Origin: AP-15 sp963775875
GTDB lineage: Bacteria > Pseudomonadota > Alphaproteobacteria > ATCC43930 > CGMCC-115725
Assembly (NCBI GenBank): GCA_963775875.1
Contig: CAVZKP010000033.1
Coordinates: 1-64,000, forward strand
Reading direction: 5' to 3'
DNA length: 64,000 nucleotides
Shown here: positions 53,981-62,227 of the stretch, one piece after another
Numbering within the stretch: the first letter of the stretch is position 1
Layout: the number at the start of each line of letters is the position of its first letter
Notes under the pieces: generated by a model
Database searches by the model: none
The model's input: only the letters and a program-made list of their open reading frames with translations
What the model was told of the DNA's origin: nothing
Translations under genes and position numbers: made by a program

Positions 53981-54463
53981 ATGGATTCGCTGCACACGGC
54001 CAGCGAGGCGGTTAGCTGGCACGCCGACTGGGGCTGGAGCGTGCCGCTGATCGTGGTCACCGTGGTGATCCATGTCTTCGGCCTGGGGTTCCTGCACGAG
54101 CGGGTGGTGCGTCTGGTCAGCCAGATCGTCGAGCGGCGGCACTTCACCGCGCTGTTCGCCGGGGTGATGGGGATTGCGGTGCTGCTGGCGACCGTGCTGC
54201 ACGCGGTCGAGGGCGGGGTGTGGGCCGCCGCCTATTGGCTTCTCGGCGCGCTGCCGAGCGTGCGCTCGTCGATGCTCTATTCCCTGGGGGCGATGACCAC
54301 CTATGGCGGCAGCGATCTCGATCTGCAGGAGCATTGGCGGCTGATGGGAGCGCTGGAGGCGCTGAACGGGATCATTCTGTTCGGTCTGACCACCGCCTTC
54401 TTGTTCTCGATGATCCAGGAGGTGTGGCTGGCGGGCGGCCGGGAGCGGCGGCGAAGGCATTGA
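53981..54463 (+). CDS. Channel-like membrane protein (Ion_trans_2-related)
   Basis: The 160-residue product has membrane segments at residues ~18-38 (WSVPLIVVTVVIHVFGLGFL), ~54-88 and ~117-145, with a re-entrant-looking stretch SLGAMTTYGGSDLDLQ between the last two. The arrangement resembles a two-TM K+ channel preceded by an extra helix, but the filter reads TTYGGSD instead of TVGYGD, so potassium selectivity is doubtful. The C-terminus is basic. The function is unknown. It is separate from the amidohydrolase that follows after 53 bp. Confidence 0.6.
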   Translation: MDSLHTASEAVSWHADWGWSVPLIVVTVVIHVFGLGFLHERVVRLVSQIVERRHFTALFAGVMGIAVLLATVLHAVEGGVWAAAYWLLGALPSVRSSMLYSLGAMTTYGGSDLDLQEHWRLMGALEALNGIILFGLTTAFLFSMIQEVWLAGGRERRRRH

Positions 54464-54516
54464 TCTAACATTCGCGGCAACGCCTAATAGGGCGACAAGC
54501 GAGGAGGAAGCCACAG

Positions 54517-55602
54517 ATGCTGTTCAAATGCCTGCCGCCCGGCGCGCCGATTCCCGGGCGGTTTCCCGGCCCCGCGCACGCCCGCGGCAAATGGTTCACC
54601 GTCGACATCCACTGCCATGTGCTGACCCCCAAGGCCGCCGAGATGGTCGCCGGCAACGCCGGCGCCACCCGCCACCCGCGCGAGGTCTACGCCAATGAGC
54701 GCACCCGCGAGGTAAACCGCCAGCAGGCCGAGCGGACCCGGATCCAGTTCACCTCGGTCGAAAAGCGGCTCGCCGATATGGATTTGATGGGGATCGACAT
54801 CCAGGCGATCTCGCCCTCGCCGAACCAGACCTATTACGGCGCCGAGCCGGATCTCGGCATCGCCACCGCGCGGGTCGTCAACGACAACCTCGCCGACATC
54901 GCCGGGCGTCATCCCGACCGCTTCGTGCCGCTCGGCACGGTGCCGTTCCAGGCCCCCGACCTCGCCGTCGCCGAACTCGACCGGCTGCATAAATCCTTGG
55001 GCTTCCGCGGCATCGAGATCGCCACCAATGTCGGCGGCGAGGATCTGTCGGCGCCGCGCTTCCGCAAGATCTTCGCCCGCATCGAGGAGTTGGGCCTGCT
55101 GGTCTTCATGCACCCGACCGGGTTCCCCGAGGCGCGCCGGTTCGGCGACCATTATCTGGTCAACGTCATCGGCAACCCGCTCGACACCACGGTCGCGGTG
55201 CATCACCTGATCTTTGGCGGGGTGCTCGACGACCACCCTAATCTGAAGCTGGTGCTGTCGCATGGCGGCGGGTTTCTGCCGGCCTATTCGGGCCGCATCG
55301 ACCATGCCGCCTCGGCCCGCCCCGATGCCTGCGAGCAGATCCACCGGATGCCGACCACCTATCTGAAGCGGCTCTATTTCGACACCATCGTCTACACCCA
55401 CCACCAGCTCGAATACCTGGTCGGCCAGTACGGCGCCGAGCATGTGCTGATGGGCACCGACTATCCCGCCGACATGGGCGAAATCGACCCGATCGGCTTT
55501 GTCGAGAGCGCCAGGGGGCTCGACGATCCGGAGCGCCGCGCGATCCTCGGCCGCAACGCCGCCCGCCTGCTGAACATCGAAATCCCTACTCCGCAGCACT
55601 GA
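54517..55602 (+). CDS. ACMSD-like amidohydrolase (Amidohydro_2), copy 1
   Basis: The 361-residue TIM-barrel metalloenzyme has the His-x-His strand WFTVDIHCHVLTPKAAEM near residue 30. It also has MHPTGF (~residue 200), LVLSHGGGFLPAYSGRIDHAA (~250), the long PTTYLKRLYFDTIVYTHHQL and the catalytic Asp in GTDYPADMGE (~310). The length and motifs match the aminocarboxymuconate-semialdehyde decarboxylase group, which decarboxylates or hydrolyses cyclic or aromatic acids with zinc. The substrate is unknown. It is one of two tandem paralogs separated by a palindromic repeat, with the same start sequence MLFKCLP. Confidence 0.88.
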   Translation: MLFKCLPPGAPIPGRFPGPAHARGKWFTVDIHCHVLTPKAAEMVAGNAGATRHPREVYANERTREVNRQQAERTRIQFTSVEKRLADMDLMGIDIQAISPSPNQTYYGAEPDLGIATARVVNDNLADIAGRHPDRFVPLGTVPFQAPDLAVAELDRLHKSLGFRGIEIATNVGGEDLSAPRFRKIFARIEELGLLVFMHPTGFPEARRFGDHYLVNVIGNPLDTTVAVHHLIFGGVLDDHPNLKLVLSHGGGFLPAYSGRIDHAASARPDACEQIHRMPTTYLKRLYFDTIVYTHHQLEYLVGQYGAEHVLMGTDYPADMGEIDPIGFVESARGLDDPERRAILGRNAARLLNIEIPTPQH

Positions 55603-55612
55603 TGCTTGGCGG

Positions 55613-55693
55613 CGTCATTCCCGCGAAAGCGGGAACCCAGGGCTGCAAGGGCCTCAGCGCTTGCCCTGGACCCCCGCTTCCGCGGGGGCGACG
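55613..55693 (+). repeat. Large imperfect palindrome (REP-like element)
   Basis: Two ~30-bp arms, starting CGTCATTCCCGCGAAAGCGG and ending with its near complement, enclose a short spacer in the gap between the two amidohydrolase genes. A second, half-length copy of the same arm is at 60923-60952. The element would form a long stem in RNA, and many alphaproteobacterial genomes carry repeats of this type. Confidence 0.75.
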
Positions 55694-55739
55694 GATTGCG
55701 GCGATCTGACGACATAATGCGTATGAGGAGAAGCAACAA

Positions 55740-56825
55740 ATGCTGTTCAAATGCCTGCCGGAGGGGGCGCCGATCCCCGGCCGCTTTCCCGGGCCGGTTC
55801 ATGCCCGCGGCAAATGGTTCACGATCGACATCCACTGCCATGTGCGAAGCGACAAGGCGACGCGGCTGGTCGAGGGCCATCAGGAAGTCTCGCGCTGGTT
55901 TCTCGAAACCCAGGCGAATGAGCGCAGCCGCGCCATCAACCGCGCCAATGGCGAACGCACCGGAGAGCAGAGCGTCTCGCCCGAAAAGCGCATCGCCGAC
56001 ATGGACCGGATGGGGATCGATATTCAGGCGATCTCGCCGGCGCCGCGCCAGACCTATTACGGCGCCGACCCCGATCTCGGCCTCGCCACCTCGCGCGCGA
56101 TCAACGATTTCATCGCCGAGATCTGCGGCAAATATCCCGACCGCTTCGTCGGGCTCGGCACGGTGCCGTTCCAGGCGCCGGAGCTGGCGATCGCCGAACT
56201 CGACCGGCTGCACAAATCATTGGGCTTTCGCGGCATCGAGATCATGACCCACGTCGCCGGCGAGGATCTGTCGGCCGAACGCTTCCGCAGGATCTTCGCC
56301 CGCTGCGAGGAATTGGGCCTCGTGGTCTTCATGCACCCGGACGGCTTTACCGAGGCCGGGCGCTTCGCCGACCATTACTTCGCCAACGTGATCGGCAACC
56401 CGCTCGATTCGACAGTGGCATTGCATCACCTGATCTTTGGCGGGGTTTTGCGCGACTACCCTAATCTGAAACTCGTCGTCGCCCATGGCGGCGGGCTTCT
56501 GCCGGCCTATGCGGGCCGCATCGACCACGCCGCCTCGGCCCGCCCGGATTGCTGCGAAATCATCGACCGGATGCCGTCGACCTATCTGAAACGGTGCTAT
56601 TTCGATGCGCTGGTCTACACCCACCACCAGCTCGACTATCTGGTCGAGGAATACGGCGCCGACCACATCCTGATGGGCACCGACTACGCCGCCGATATGG
56701 GCGAGATCGACCCGGTCGGCATGATCGAAGGCTGCCCCGGCCTCGACGATGCCGAGCGCAAGGCGATCTTCGGCGGCAACGCCGCCCGCCTGCTCAACCT
56801 CGAGGTGCCGATAAGATCACGCTAG
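55740..56825 (+). CDS. ACMSD-like amidohydrolase (Amidohydro_2), copy 2
   Basis: A second 361-residue enzyme is collinear with copy 1 and shares the DIHCHV, MHPDGF, VVAHGGGLLPAY and GTDYAADMGE motifs, so all metal ligands and the catalytic Asp are kept. Differences concentrate in residues ~37-75 and at the C-terminus, the regions expected to cover the active site, which suggests a changed substrate rather than redundancy. The two genes are a recent tandem duplication by inspection. A purine-rich sequence (GAGGAGAAGC) precedes the ATG. Confidence 0.88.
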   Translation: MLFKCLPEGAPIPGRFPGPVHARGKWFTIDIHCHVRSDKATRLVEGHQEVSRWFLETQANERSRAINRANGERTGEQSVSPEKRIADMDRMGIDIQAISPAPRQTYYGADPDLGLATSRAINDFIAEICGKYPDRFVGLGTVPFQAPELAIAELDRLHKSLGFRGIEIMTHVAGEDLSAERFRRIFARCEELGLVVFMHPDGFTEAGRFADHYFANVIGNPLDSTVALHHLIFGGVLRDYPNLKLVVAHGGGLLPAYAGRIDHAASARPDCCEIIDRMPSTYLKRCYFDALVYTHHQLDYLVEEYGADHILMGTDYAADMGEIDPVGMIEGCPGLDDAERKAIFGGNAARLLNLEVPIRSR

Positions 56826-56901
56826 AGGCATAATTATCGGCGGGTCGGCGGCAGGCGGGCCGACGGCTCCGACCGAGTGATCAGGGATACGCGAACGAGT
56901 G

Positions 56902-58436
56902 ATGGCCCGCGCGCTGATGCTGCAAGGGACCGGGTCGGATGTCGGCAAATCCCTGCTGCTGGCCGGGATGGCGCGCGCCTATAGCCGCCGCGGGCTGAGG
57001 GTGCGGCCGTTCAAGCCGCAGAACATGTCGAACAACGCCGCGGTCACCGCCGATGGCGGCGAGATCGGCCGGGCCCAGGCGTTGCAGGCGCGTGCCTGCG
57101 GCGTCGCCCCGGTGCGCGATATGAACCCGGTGCTGCTGAAGCCGCAATCGGACAGCGGCGCCCAGATCGTGCTCGATGGCCGGGTCTGGGGCAGCGCCTC
57201 GGCCGGCGCGTATCGCCGTCTCGCGCCGAGCCTGCTGCCGGCGGTGCTCGCCGCCTTCGCCCGGCTCGCCGAGGCGGCCGATCTGGTCCTGGTCGAGGGC
57301 GCCGGCAGCCCGGCCGAGATCAACCTGCGCGCCGGCGACATCGCCAATATGGGCTTTGCCGAGGCGGCGCATGTGCCGGTCGTGCTGATCGGCGATATCG
57401 AGCGCGGCGGGGTGATCGCCCAGCTGGTCGGCACCAGCGCGCTGCTCACCGACAGCGAACGGGCATCGCTGGCCGGCTACATCGTCAACAAGTTCCGCGG
57501 CGATATCCGCCTGTTCGACGGCGGGATTGCCGCGCTCGGGGCTCGCACCGGGCTGCGCTCGTTCGGCACGGTGCCGTTCTTTCCGGCTGCGGCATTGCTG
57601 CCGGCCGAAGACACGCTTGGCGCTCGCCGCCACGCGAAACCCACGCCTCCGCTGCGGAGGAGAGGGCAGGGTGCAGGGGGGCTTCCCGGCCGCCGGCCGC
57701 CGGCGTCACCCTCCGCATCGCCGTGCCGGTGCTGCCGCGCATCGCCAATTTCGACGATCTCGACCCGCTATGCGCCGAACCCGGGGTCGAGCTGGTCATG
57801 GTCCAGCCGGGCCGGCCATTGCCGCGCGACGCCGCGCTGGTGATCCTGCCGGGCTCCAAGGCGACGCTCGCCGATCTCGGGTTCCTGCGCCGCGAGGGCT
57901 GGGACATCGACATCCTGGCGCATCGCCGCCAGGGCGGGCAGATCCTCGGCCTTTGCGGCGGCTATCAGATGCTCGGGCGCACCATCGCCGATCCGCTGGG
58001 CGTGGAGGGACCGAGCGCGACCGCGCCGGGGCTCGGGCTCCTCGAGATCGACACGGTGCTGGGCGCCGAAAAGCGCCTGCAATCGATCTCGGGCGTCGAG
58101 CTGGCCTGCGGGATGCCGGTCGCCGGCTATGAAATGCATCTGGGAACCACGACCGGGCCGGGGCTGGATCGGCCGATGCTGCATCTGGCCGGCCGCGGCG
58201 ACGGCGCCGTCAGCGCCGATGGTCTGGTCGCCGGCTGCTATCTGCACGGGCTGTTCGCCAGCGACCGGTTCCGGCGCGCCTTTCTCGCGAGGCTCGGCGC
58301 CGCCGCCGGCGACTTCGCCTACCAAACCCGGATCGAGGCCACCCTCGACGCGCTCGCCGATCACCTCGAACATCATCTCGACCTTTCCGCGCTGCTCGCC
58401 GCGGCCCGGCCGCCCCGGTTCGCAGCCCGGCCATAA
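56902..58436 (+). pseudogene. cobQ: Cobyric acid synthase gene with palindromic insert and frame break
   Basis: CobQ amidates four carboxamide positions of adenosylcobyrinic a,c-diamide in cobalamin synthesis. The N-terminal dethiobiotin-synthetase-like domain is intact in one frame (GTGSDVGKSLLLAGMARAY, RPFKPQNMSNNAAV, LVLVEGAGSPAEINLRAGDIANMG, IGDIERGGVIAQLVGT). After FFPAAALLPAEDTL the frame is lost. From ~57700 the glutaminase domain continues in another frame (VTLRIAVPVLPRIANFDDLDPL, LGLCGGYQMLGRT with catalytic Cys, GCYLHGLFASDRF with His). The break contains the palindrome at 57646-57660 and roughly 50 extra bases in the interdomain linker. The start is ATG 56902 (GTG 56899 is equivalent). 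No other cobalamin gene is nearby. Confidence 0.82.
57646..57660 (+). repeat. Palindrome inside the cobQ linker
   Basis: CCTCCGCTGCGGAGG is a perfect 7-bp inverted repeat with one central base. It is followed by GAGAGGGCAGGGTGCAGGGG, which resembles the arm of a dispersed REP-type repeat. It sits where CobQ homologs usually have only a short linker. Confidence 0.5.
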
Positions 58437-58620
58437 GCGGCGGCGCGATCCGCCGGGGGACATGCACCTTCCTATCGGCGCCAGCTGGATTGCGCTGCGA
58501 TCGAGCTTGCGCCAGCCGATTCGCGCGGCAGCCGGGCCCGAATCCCGCGCCGCCTATTGTCGCGCAAAGCCGTAACGCCAACCTGCATCCGCGCCGCCCG
58601 CTTGCTATATGATCGGGGGC

Positions 58621-60884
58621 ATGCCTGATCCTGCTTTGCTTCCCGATCCCGCGAGCGAGGCCGCTCCCTACCTCGCCGCGCTCAACGACGCGCAGCGCCG
58701 CGCCGTCGAGGCGGTCGACGGCCCGGTGCTGGTGCTGGCCGGCGCCGGCACCGGCAAGACCCGGGTGCTGACCGCGCGGCTCGCCCATATCCTCGCCATG
58801 CGCCGGGCTTTTCCGTCCGAATTGCTCGCCGTCACCTTTACCAACAAGGCGGCCCGCGAGATGCGCGAGCGCCTCGAGGCGATGATCGGCCGCGCCGCCG
58901 ACGGGGTCTGGCTCGGCACCTTTCACGCGATCGCCGCGCGCATCCTGCGCCGCCATGCCGAGGCGGTCGGGCTCAAATCGAGCTTCACCATTCTCGACAC
59001 CGACGATCAGCTTCGCCTGCTCAAGCAGATCCTGCAGGCCGAGGACATCGACGAGCGGCGCTGGCCGGCCCGCATCCTGCTCGCGGTCATCCAGCGCTGG
59101 AAGGATCGCGGCCTCGCTCCCGACAAGGTTTCGCGCGCCGACGCCGACAGCTTTGCCGACGGCCGCGCGATCGAGCTCTACCAGCGCTATCAGGAGCGGC
59201 TCGCCACCGTCAACGCGGTCGATTTCGGCGATTTGCTATTGCACAACCTGACCCTGTTCACCGCGAACCCCGAAATTCTCGCCGAATATCAGCGGCGCTT
59301 TCGCTATGTGCTGGTCGACGAGTATCAGGACACCAATGTCGCGCAGTATCTGTGGCTGCGCCTGTTGGCCCAGGCCCGGCGCAATCTGTGCTGCGTCGGC
59401 GACGACGACCAGTCGATCTACAGCTGGCGCGGCGCCGAGATCGGCAACATCCTGCGCTTCGAGAAGCGATTTTCCCGGCGCCACGATCATCCGCCTCGAG
59501 GAGAACTACCGCTCGACCTCGCGCATCCTCGGCGCCGCCGCCGGAATGATCGCGCATAATCGCGGCCGGCTCGGCAAGACCCTGTGGACCCAGGCCGGCG
59601 ATGGCGACAAGGTCATGGTCCGCGCCTTATGGGACGCCGAGGAGGAGGCGCGCTGGGTCGGCGACGAGATCGAGGCGTTGCAGCGCAAGGGCCACGCGCT
59701 CGGCGAGATCGCGATCCTGGTCCGCGCCGGCTTTCAGACCCGCGAGTTCGAGGAACGGTTCATCGCGCTCGCCTTGCCCTATCGGGTGATCGGCGGCCCG
59801 CGCTTTTACGAGCGCCAGGAGATCCGCGACGCGCTCGCCTATCTGCGGCTGGTCAACCAGCCGGCCGACGACCTCGCCTTCGAGCGCATCCTGAACACGC
59901 CGCGCCGCGGCATCGGCAGCGCCACCTTGCAGCAGCTCCACGGCCTGGCCCGGGACCGGCGGCTGCCATTGGTCGAGGCGGCGCGGCTGCTGATCGCCGG
60001 CGACCGGCTGCGACCGGCCGGCCGCAATGCGCTCGCCGGGTTTGTCGCGACGCTCGACCGCTGGCGCGACCAGGCCGGGCGGGTTTCGCACACCGATCTG
60101 GTGCAGATCGTGCTCGACGAATCGGGCTATACCGGGATGTGGCAGGCCGAGCGCTCGCCCGATGCCGCCGGCCGCCTGGAAAACCTCAAGGAACTCGTCG
60201 TCGCGATGGCCGAGTTCGAAAACCTCGGCGGCTTTCTCGAACATGTCAGCCTGGTCATGGACAATGCCGCCGAATTCGGCTGGCGACATGGTCAATCTGA
60301 TGACCCTGCACAGCGCCAAGGGGCTCGAATTCGACAGCGTGTTTCTGCCGGGCTGGGAGGATGGGCTGTTCCCGAACCAGCGCGCGATGGAGGAGAACGG
60401 GCTCGCCGCGCTCGAGGAAGAACGCCGGCTCGCCTATGTCGGGCTGACCCGCGCGCGCCATCGCGGCTATGTCTCGTTCGCCGCCAATCGCCGCATCCAC
60501 GGCCAATGGCAGAGTGCGATGCGCTCGCGCTTTGTCGACGAATTGCCCTCGGAGCATACCGAGATCGTCGCCGAGCCCGGATTGCAGCCGGGCGCCGCGC
60601 GCGCTTCGGCTTACGCCGATGGCTGGGGCAGCGTCGACCTGCCGAGCACCGCCGCAGCCAACCCGTGGGCCGAGCGCCGTCGTCCGATGCTGATCGAAAG
60701 CGGTTCGGTTCCCCGCCGCGGCGCCGAGATCCGCCGGGTCGGCGGGTTTTCGGTCGGCGACCGCGTCTTCCACCAGAAATTCGGCTACGGCGCGATCACC
60801 GCGGTCGAGGACAACAAGCTCGCCATCCATTTCGAGCACGCCGGCGACAAAAAAGTCATGGACGCCTACGTCGAACCCGCCTGA
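58621..60884 (+). pseudogene. uvrD: UvrD/PcrA-type DNA helicase gene with two +1 frameshifts
   Basis: A superfamily 1 3'-5' helicase for nucleotide-excision and mismatch repair. Motifs appear in three successive frames: Ia-type LVLAGAGTGKTRVLTARLAH and FTNKAAREM (frame 1), VDEYQDTN and VGDDDQSIYSWRGAE (frame 1), LEENYRSTSRIL (frame 2), LMTLHSAKGLEFDSVF and RLAYVGLTRAR (frame 3), then the PcrA-type C-terminal FSVGDRVFHQKFGYGAITAVE. An extra C at 59467 (AAG-C-GAT instead of EKDFPGATI) and an extra base near 60281 explain both breaks. Corrected, the protein is ~753 residues, a normal length. For a housekeeping repair enzyme, sequence error is the likely cause. The start is ATG 58621 or ATG 58609. 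Confidence 0.85.
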
Positions 60885-60922
60885 CCGGCTGCGGCAACCA
60901 CATATCGCAAACGGCTCATATT

Positions 60923-60952
60923 CGTCGTCCCCGCGAAAGCGGGGACCCAGGG
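60923..60952 (+). repeat. REP-like arm, second copy
   Basis: Reads CGTCGTCCCCGCGAAAGCGG and continues to GGACCCAGGG. It matches the left arm of the palindrome at 55613-55693 with few changes, but its own second arm is missing. Confidence 0.7.
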
Positions 60953-60973
60953 CCACAGCGCTCAGCGGCAAGA

Positions 60974-61111
60974 CGTAGGGCGGATGCAATCCGCCTCCTT
61001 CGCGGGTGTATCACGCAGTTCGATGATCAAACTGCCTCCTTCGCGTCGCGTCCCTCATCAAACGCCTGAGCACCGGCATAGCCAAGATGGCGGATTACAT
61101 CCGCCCTACGC
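60974..61111. repeat. Inverted-repeat pair bounding ~140 bp (MITE- or Y-REP-like)
   Basis: The outer 22 bases (60974-60995 and 61090-61111) are inverted repeats with 21 of 22 matching, each itself containing a GGCGGAT/ATCCGCC palindrome. Inside are two copies of CCTCCTTCGCG. This resembles the widespread GTAGGGCGGAT-type dispersed repeats and could be a small non-autonomous mobile element. Confidence 0.6.
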
Positions 61112-61333
61112 TTGCTGCCAGATCAGCGAGGTGCTGATGTTCGGCGATCGCGCCAATACCAGCTTCGCTACCGCGCTCGGCGCCGCCAACGTCGCCCTGC
61201 TGCGCGCCAACCAGCAGGCCGAATTTGGGTTCTGAACGAGAAGTAGGATCTGGATCCGGCGTTTCTGGCGATCGCGGTGGACGACGACAGTCGTCAGAAC
61301 GCGCTGCGCCTCTTCCGCCTTACCCTCGCCGCT

Positions 61334-61891
61334 CTATCGCTGTGGGCTCGTCGTGATAATCTTAGCCTGTAAAAACCTTGCGATCCATTTCGAGCGTTCT
61401 TCAGGCGACATCTGATACACCTTCACGGTGTACCTAATAACAGATTGGATGTATTTCCCGTATATGATCCTCGCGATTTCATCCTGATCGGGCCAACCAC
61501 GACATGGTTTTGCCTGCCACTCGTACAAAATGCTGTTCGTGTCTTTGGCGATGATACTCCATTTTGTTACACCAGGACACGCCCTTTCTTGGAGTGCCTT
61601 CATGTTATTCAGCGTATCCTCCGGAGTAGGACCACCCGATCCCAAGAAAAACGTAATGGTCAGCAGCTCTTTCCAATTGTTGATATCGTCTCCTTCACGG
61701 ATAAATTCGGTGAGAGAGCCAGGGTAGGAAGGCGGCCCAGCCTCAGATCCAATCTTCCACCCTCGTTCGATCTCGAATTGCAAGTGTTCAGTTGCCGTCT
61801 GGGGAGGTGCTCCAAAGACCGCCATGCTTGGAGGCAGCTCTGCGGAGGCTATGAGCAATGTAATAGTGAAGAAAGCCGTGTGGCGCCACAT
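61334..61891 (-). CDS. Secreted protein of unknown function, lower GC
   Basis: A 185-residue protein starts at ATG 61891 (MWRHTAFFTITLLIASAELPPSMA), a signal peptide. The mature part is a mixed alpha/beta sequence with two cysteines (ERACPGVTKW and AKPCRGWPDQ) that could form a disulfide. Aromatic motifs include NNWKELLTITFFLG and YIQSVIRYTVKVYQM. I recognise no family with confidence. Its codon use is clearly less GC-biased than that of the genes to its left, suggesting acquisition from elsewhere. No neighbour indicates a role. Confidence 0.6.
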   Translation of the reverse strand: MWRHTAFFTITLLIASAELPPSMAVFGAPPQTATEHLQFEIERGWKIGSEAGPPSYPGSLTEFIREGDDINNWKELLTITFFLGSGGPTPEDTLNNMKALQERACPGVTKWSIIAKDTNSILYEWQAKPCRGWPDQDEIARIIYGKYIQSVIRYTVKVYQMSPEERSKWIARFLQAKIITTSPQR

Positions 61892-62227
61892 TGGGGATGT
61901 CCCGGTCGATGTTGAAACATGAGGGCAGGCGTTGCCCGCCTCGAGCCTGTAGGGTCTGGGTGCTTTACCTTCCCTTGACGGTCAGGGGAATGCCGGCGGC
62001 GCTCGGGGGATGCTGCTGATCCGACATTTCCCAAGTGGACAGCCCATCGGCCCACGCTCGGCAGCATCGTTCAGTAATCGGTCGGGAAGAGTGAGGTAGC
62101 TCACACTCGGAAAAAGTTCATCCAGGTTAGTAAATTCGAAGGCGGATGATCTTCGACATGGCCGTTGCGTGCCGCCTTTTGCGTGTCATGATCCAGCGGC
62201 TTCGCGAGATGGTCTGTGGAGGGCCGC
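61892..62227 (+). other. Divergent intergenic region
   Basis: The 336 bp between the divergent secreted-protein and TPR genes contain no recognisable gene. They include a candidate CRP/FNR-type palindrome at 62091-62104 and otherwise ordinary, lower-GC sequence. Confidence 0.5.
62091..62104 (+). promoter_or_regulatory. Candidate CRP/FNR-family binding site
   Basis: GTGA-GGTAGC-TCAC has the half-site spacing of the CRP consensus (TGTGA-N6-TCACA); with flanks AGTGA/TCACA it differs at one position. It lies 124 bp before the TPR gene start and 200 bp before the divergent gene. A short palindrome can arise by chance. Confidence 0.3.

Larger units (their letters stand above)
60885..61333 (+). other. 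Repeat-rich intergenic region with decayed sequence
   Basis: These 449 bp after the helicase gene hold a REP-like arm (60923-60952), a pair of inverted 22-bp repeats (60974-61111) and a 32-codon open frame (ATG 61138, product starting MFGDRANTSFATALG) that I cannot assign. Further open codons at ~61250-61370 look like remnants. Nothing here is a convincing gene. Confidence 0.5.
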
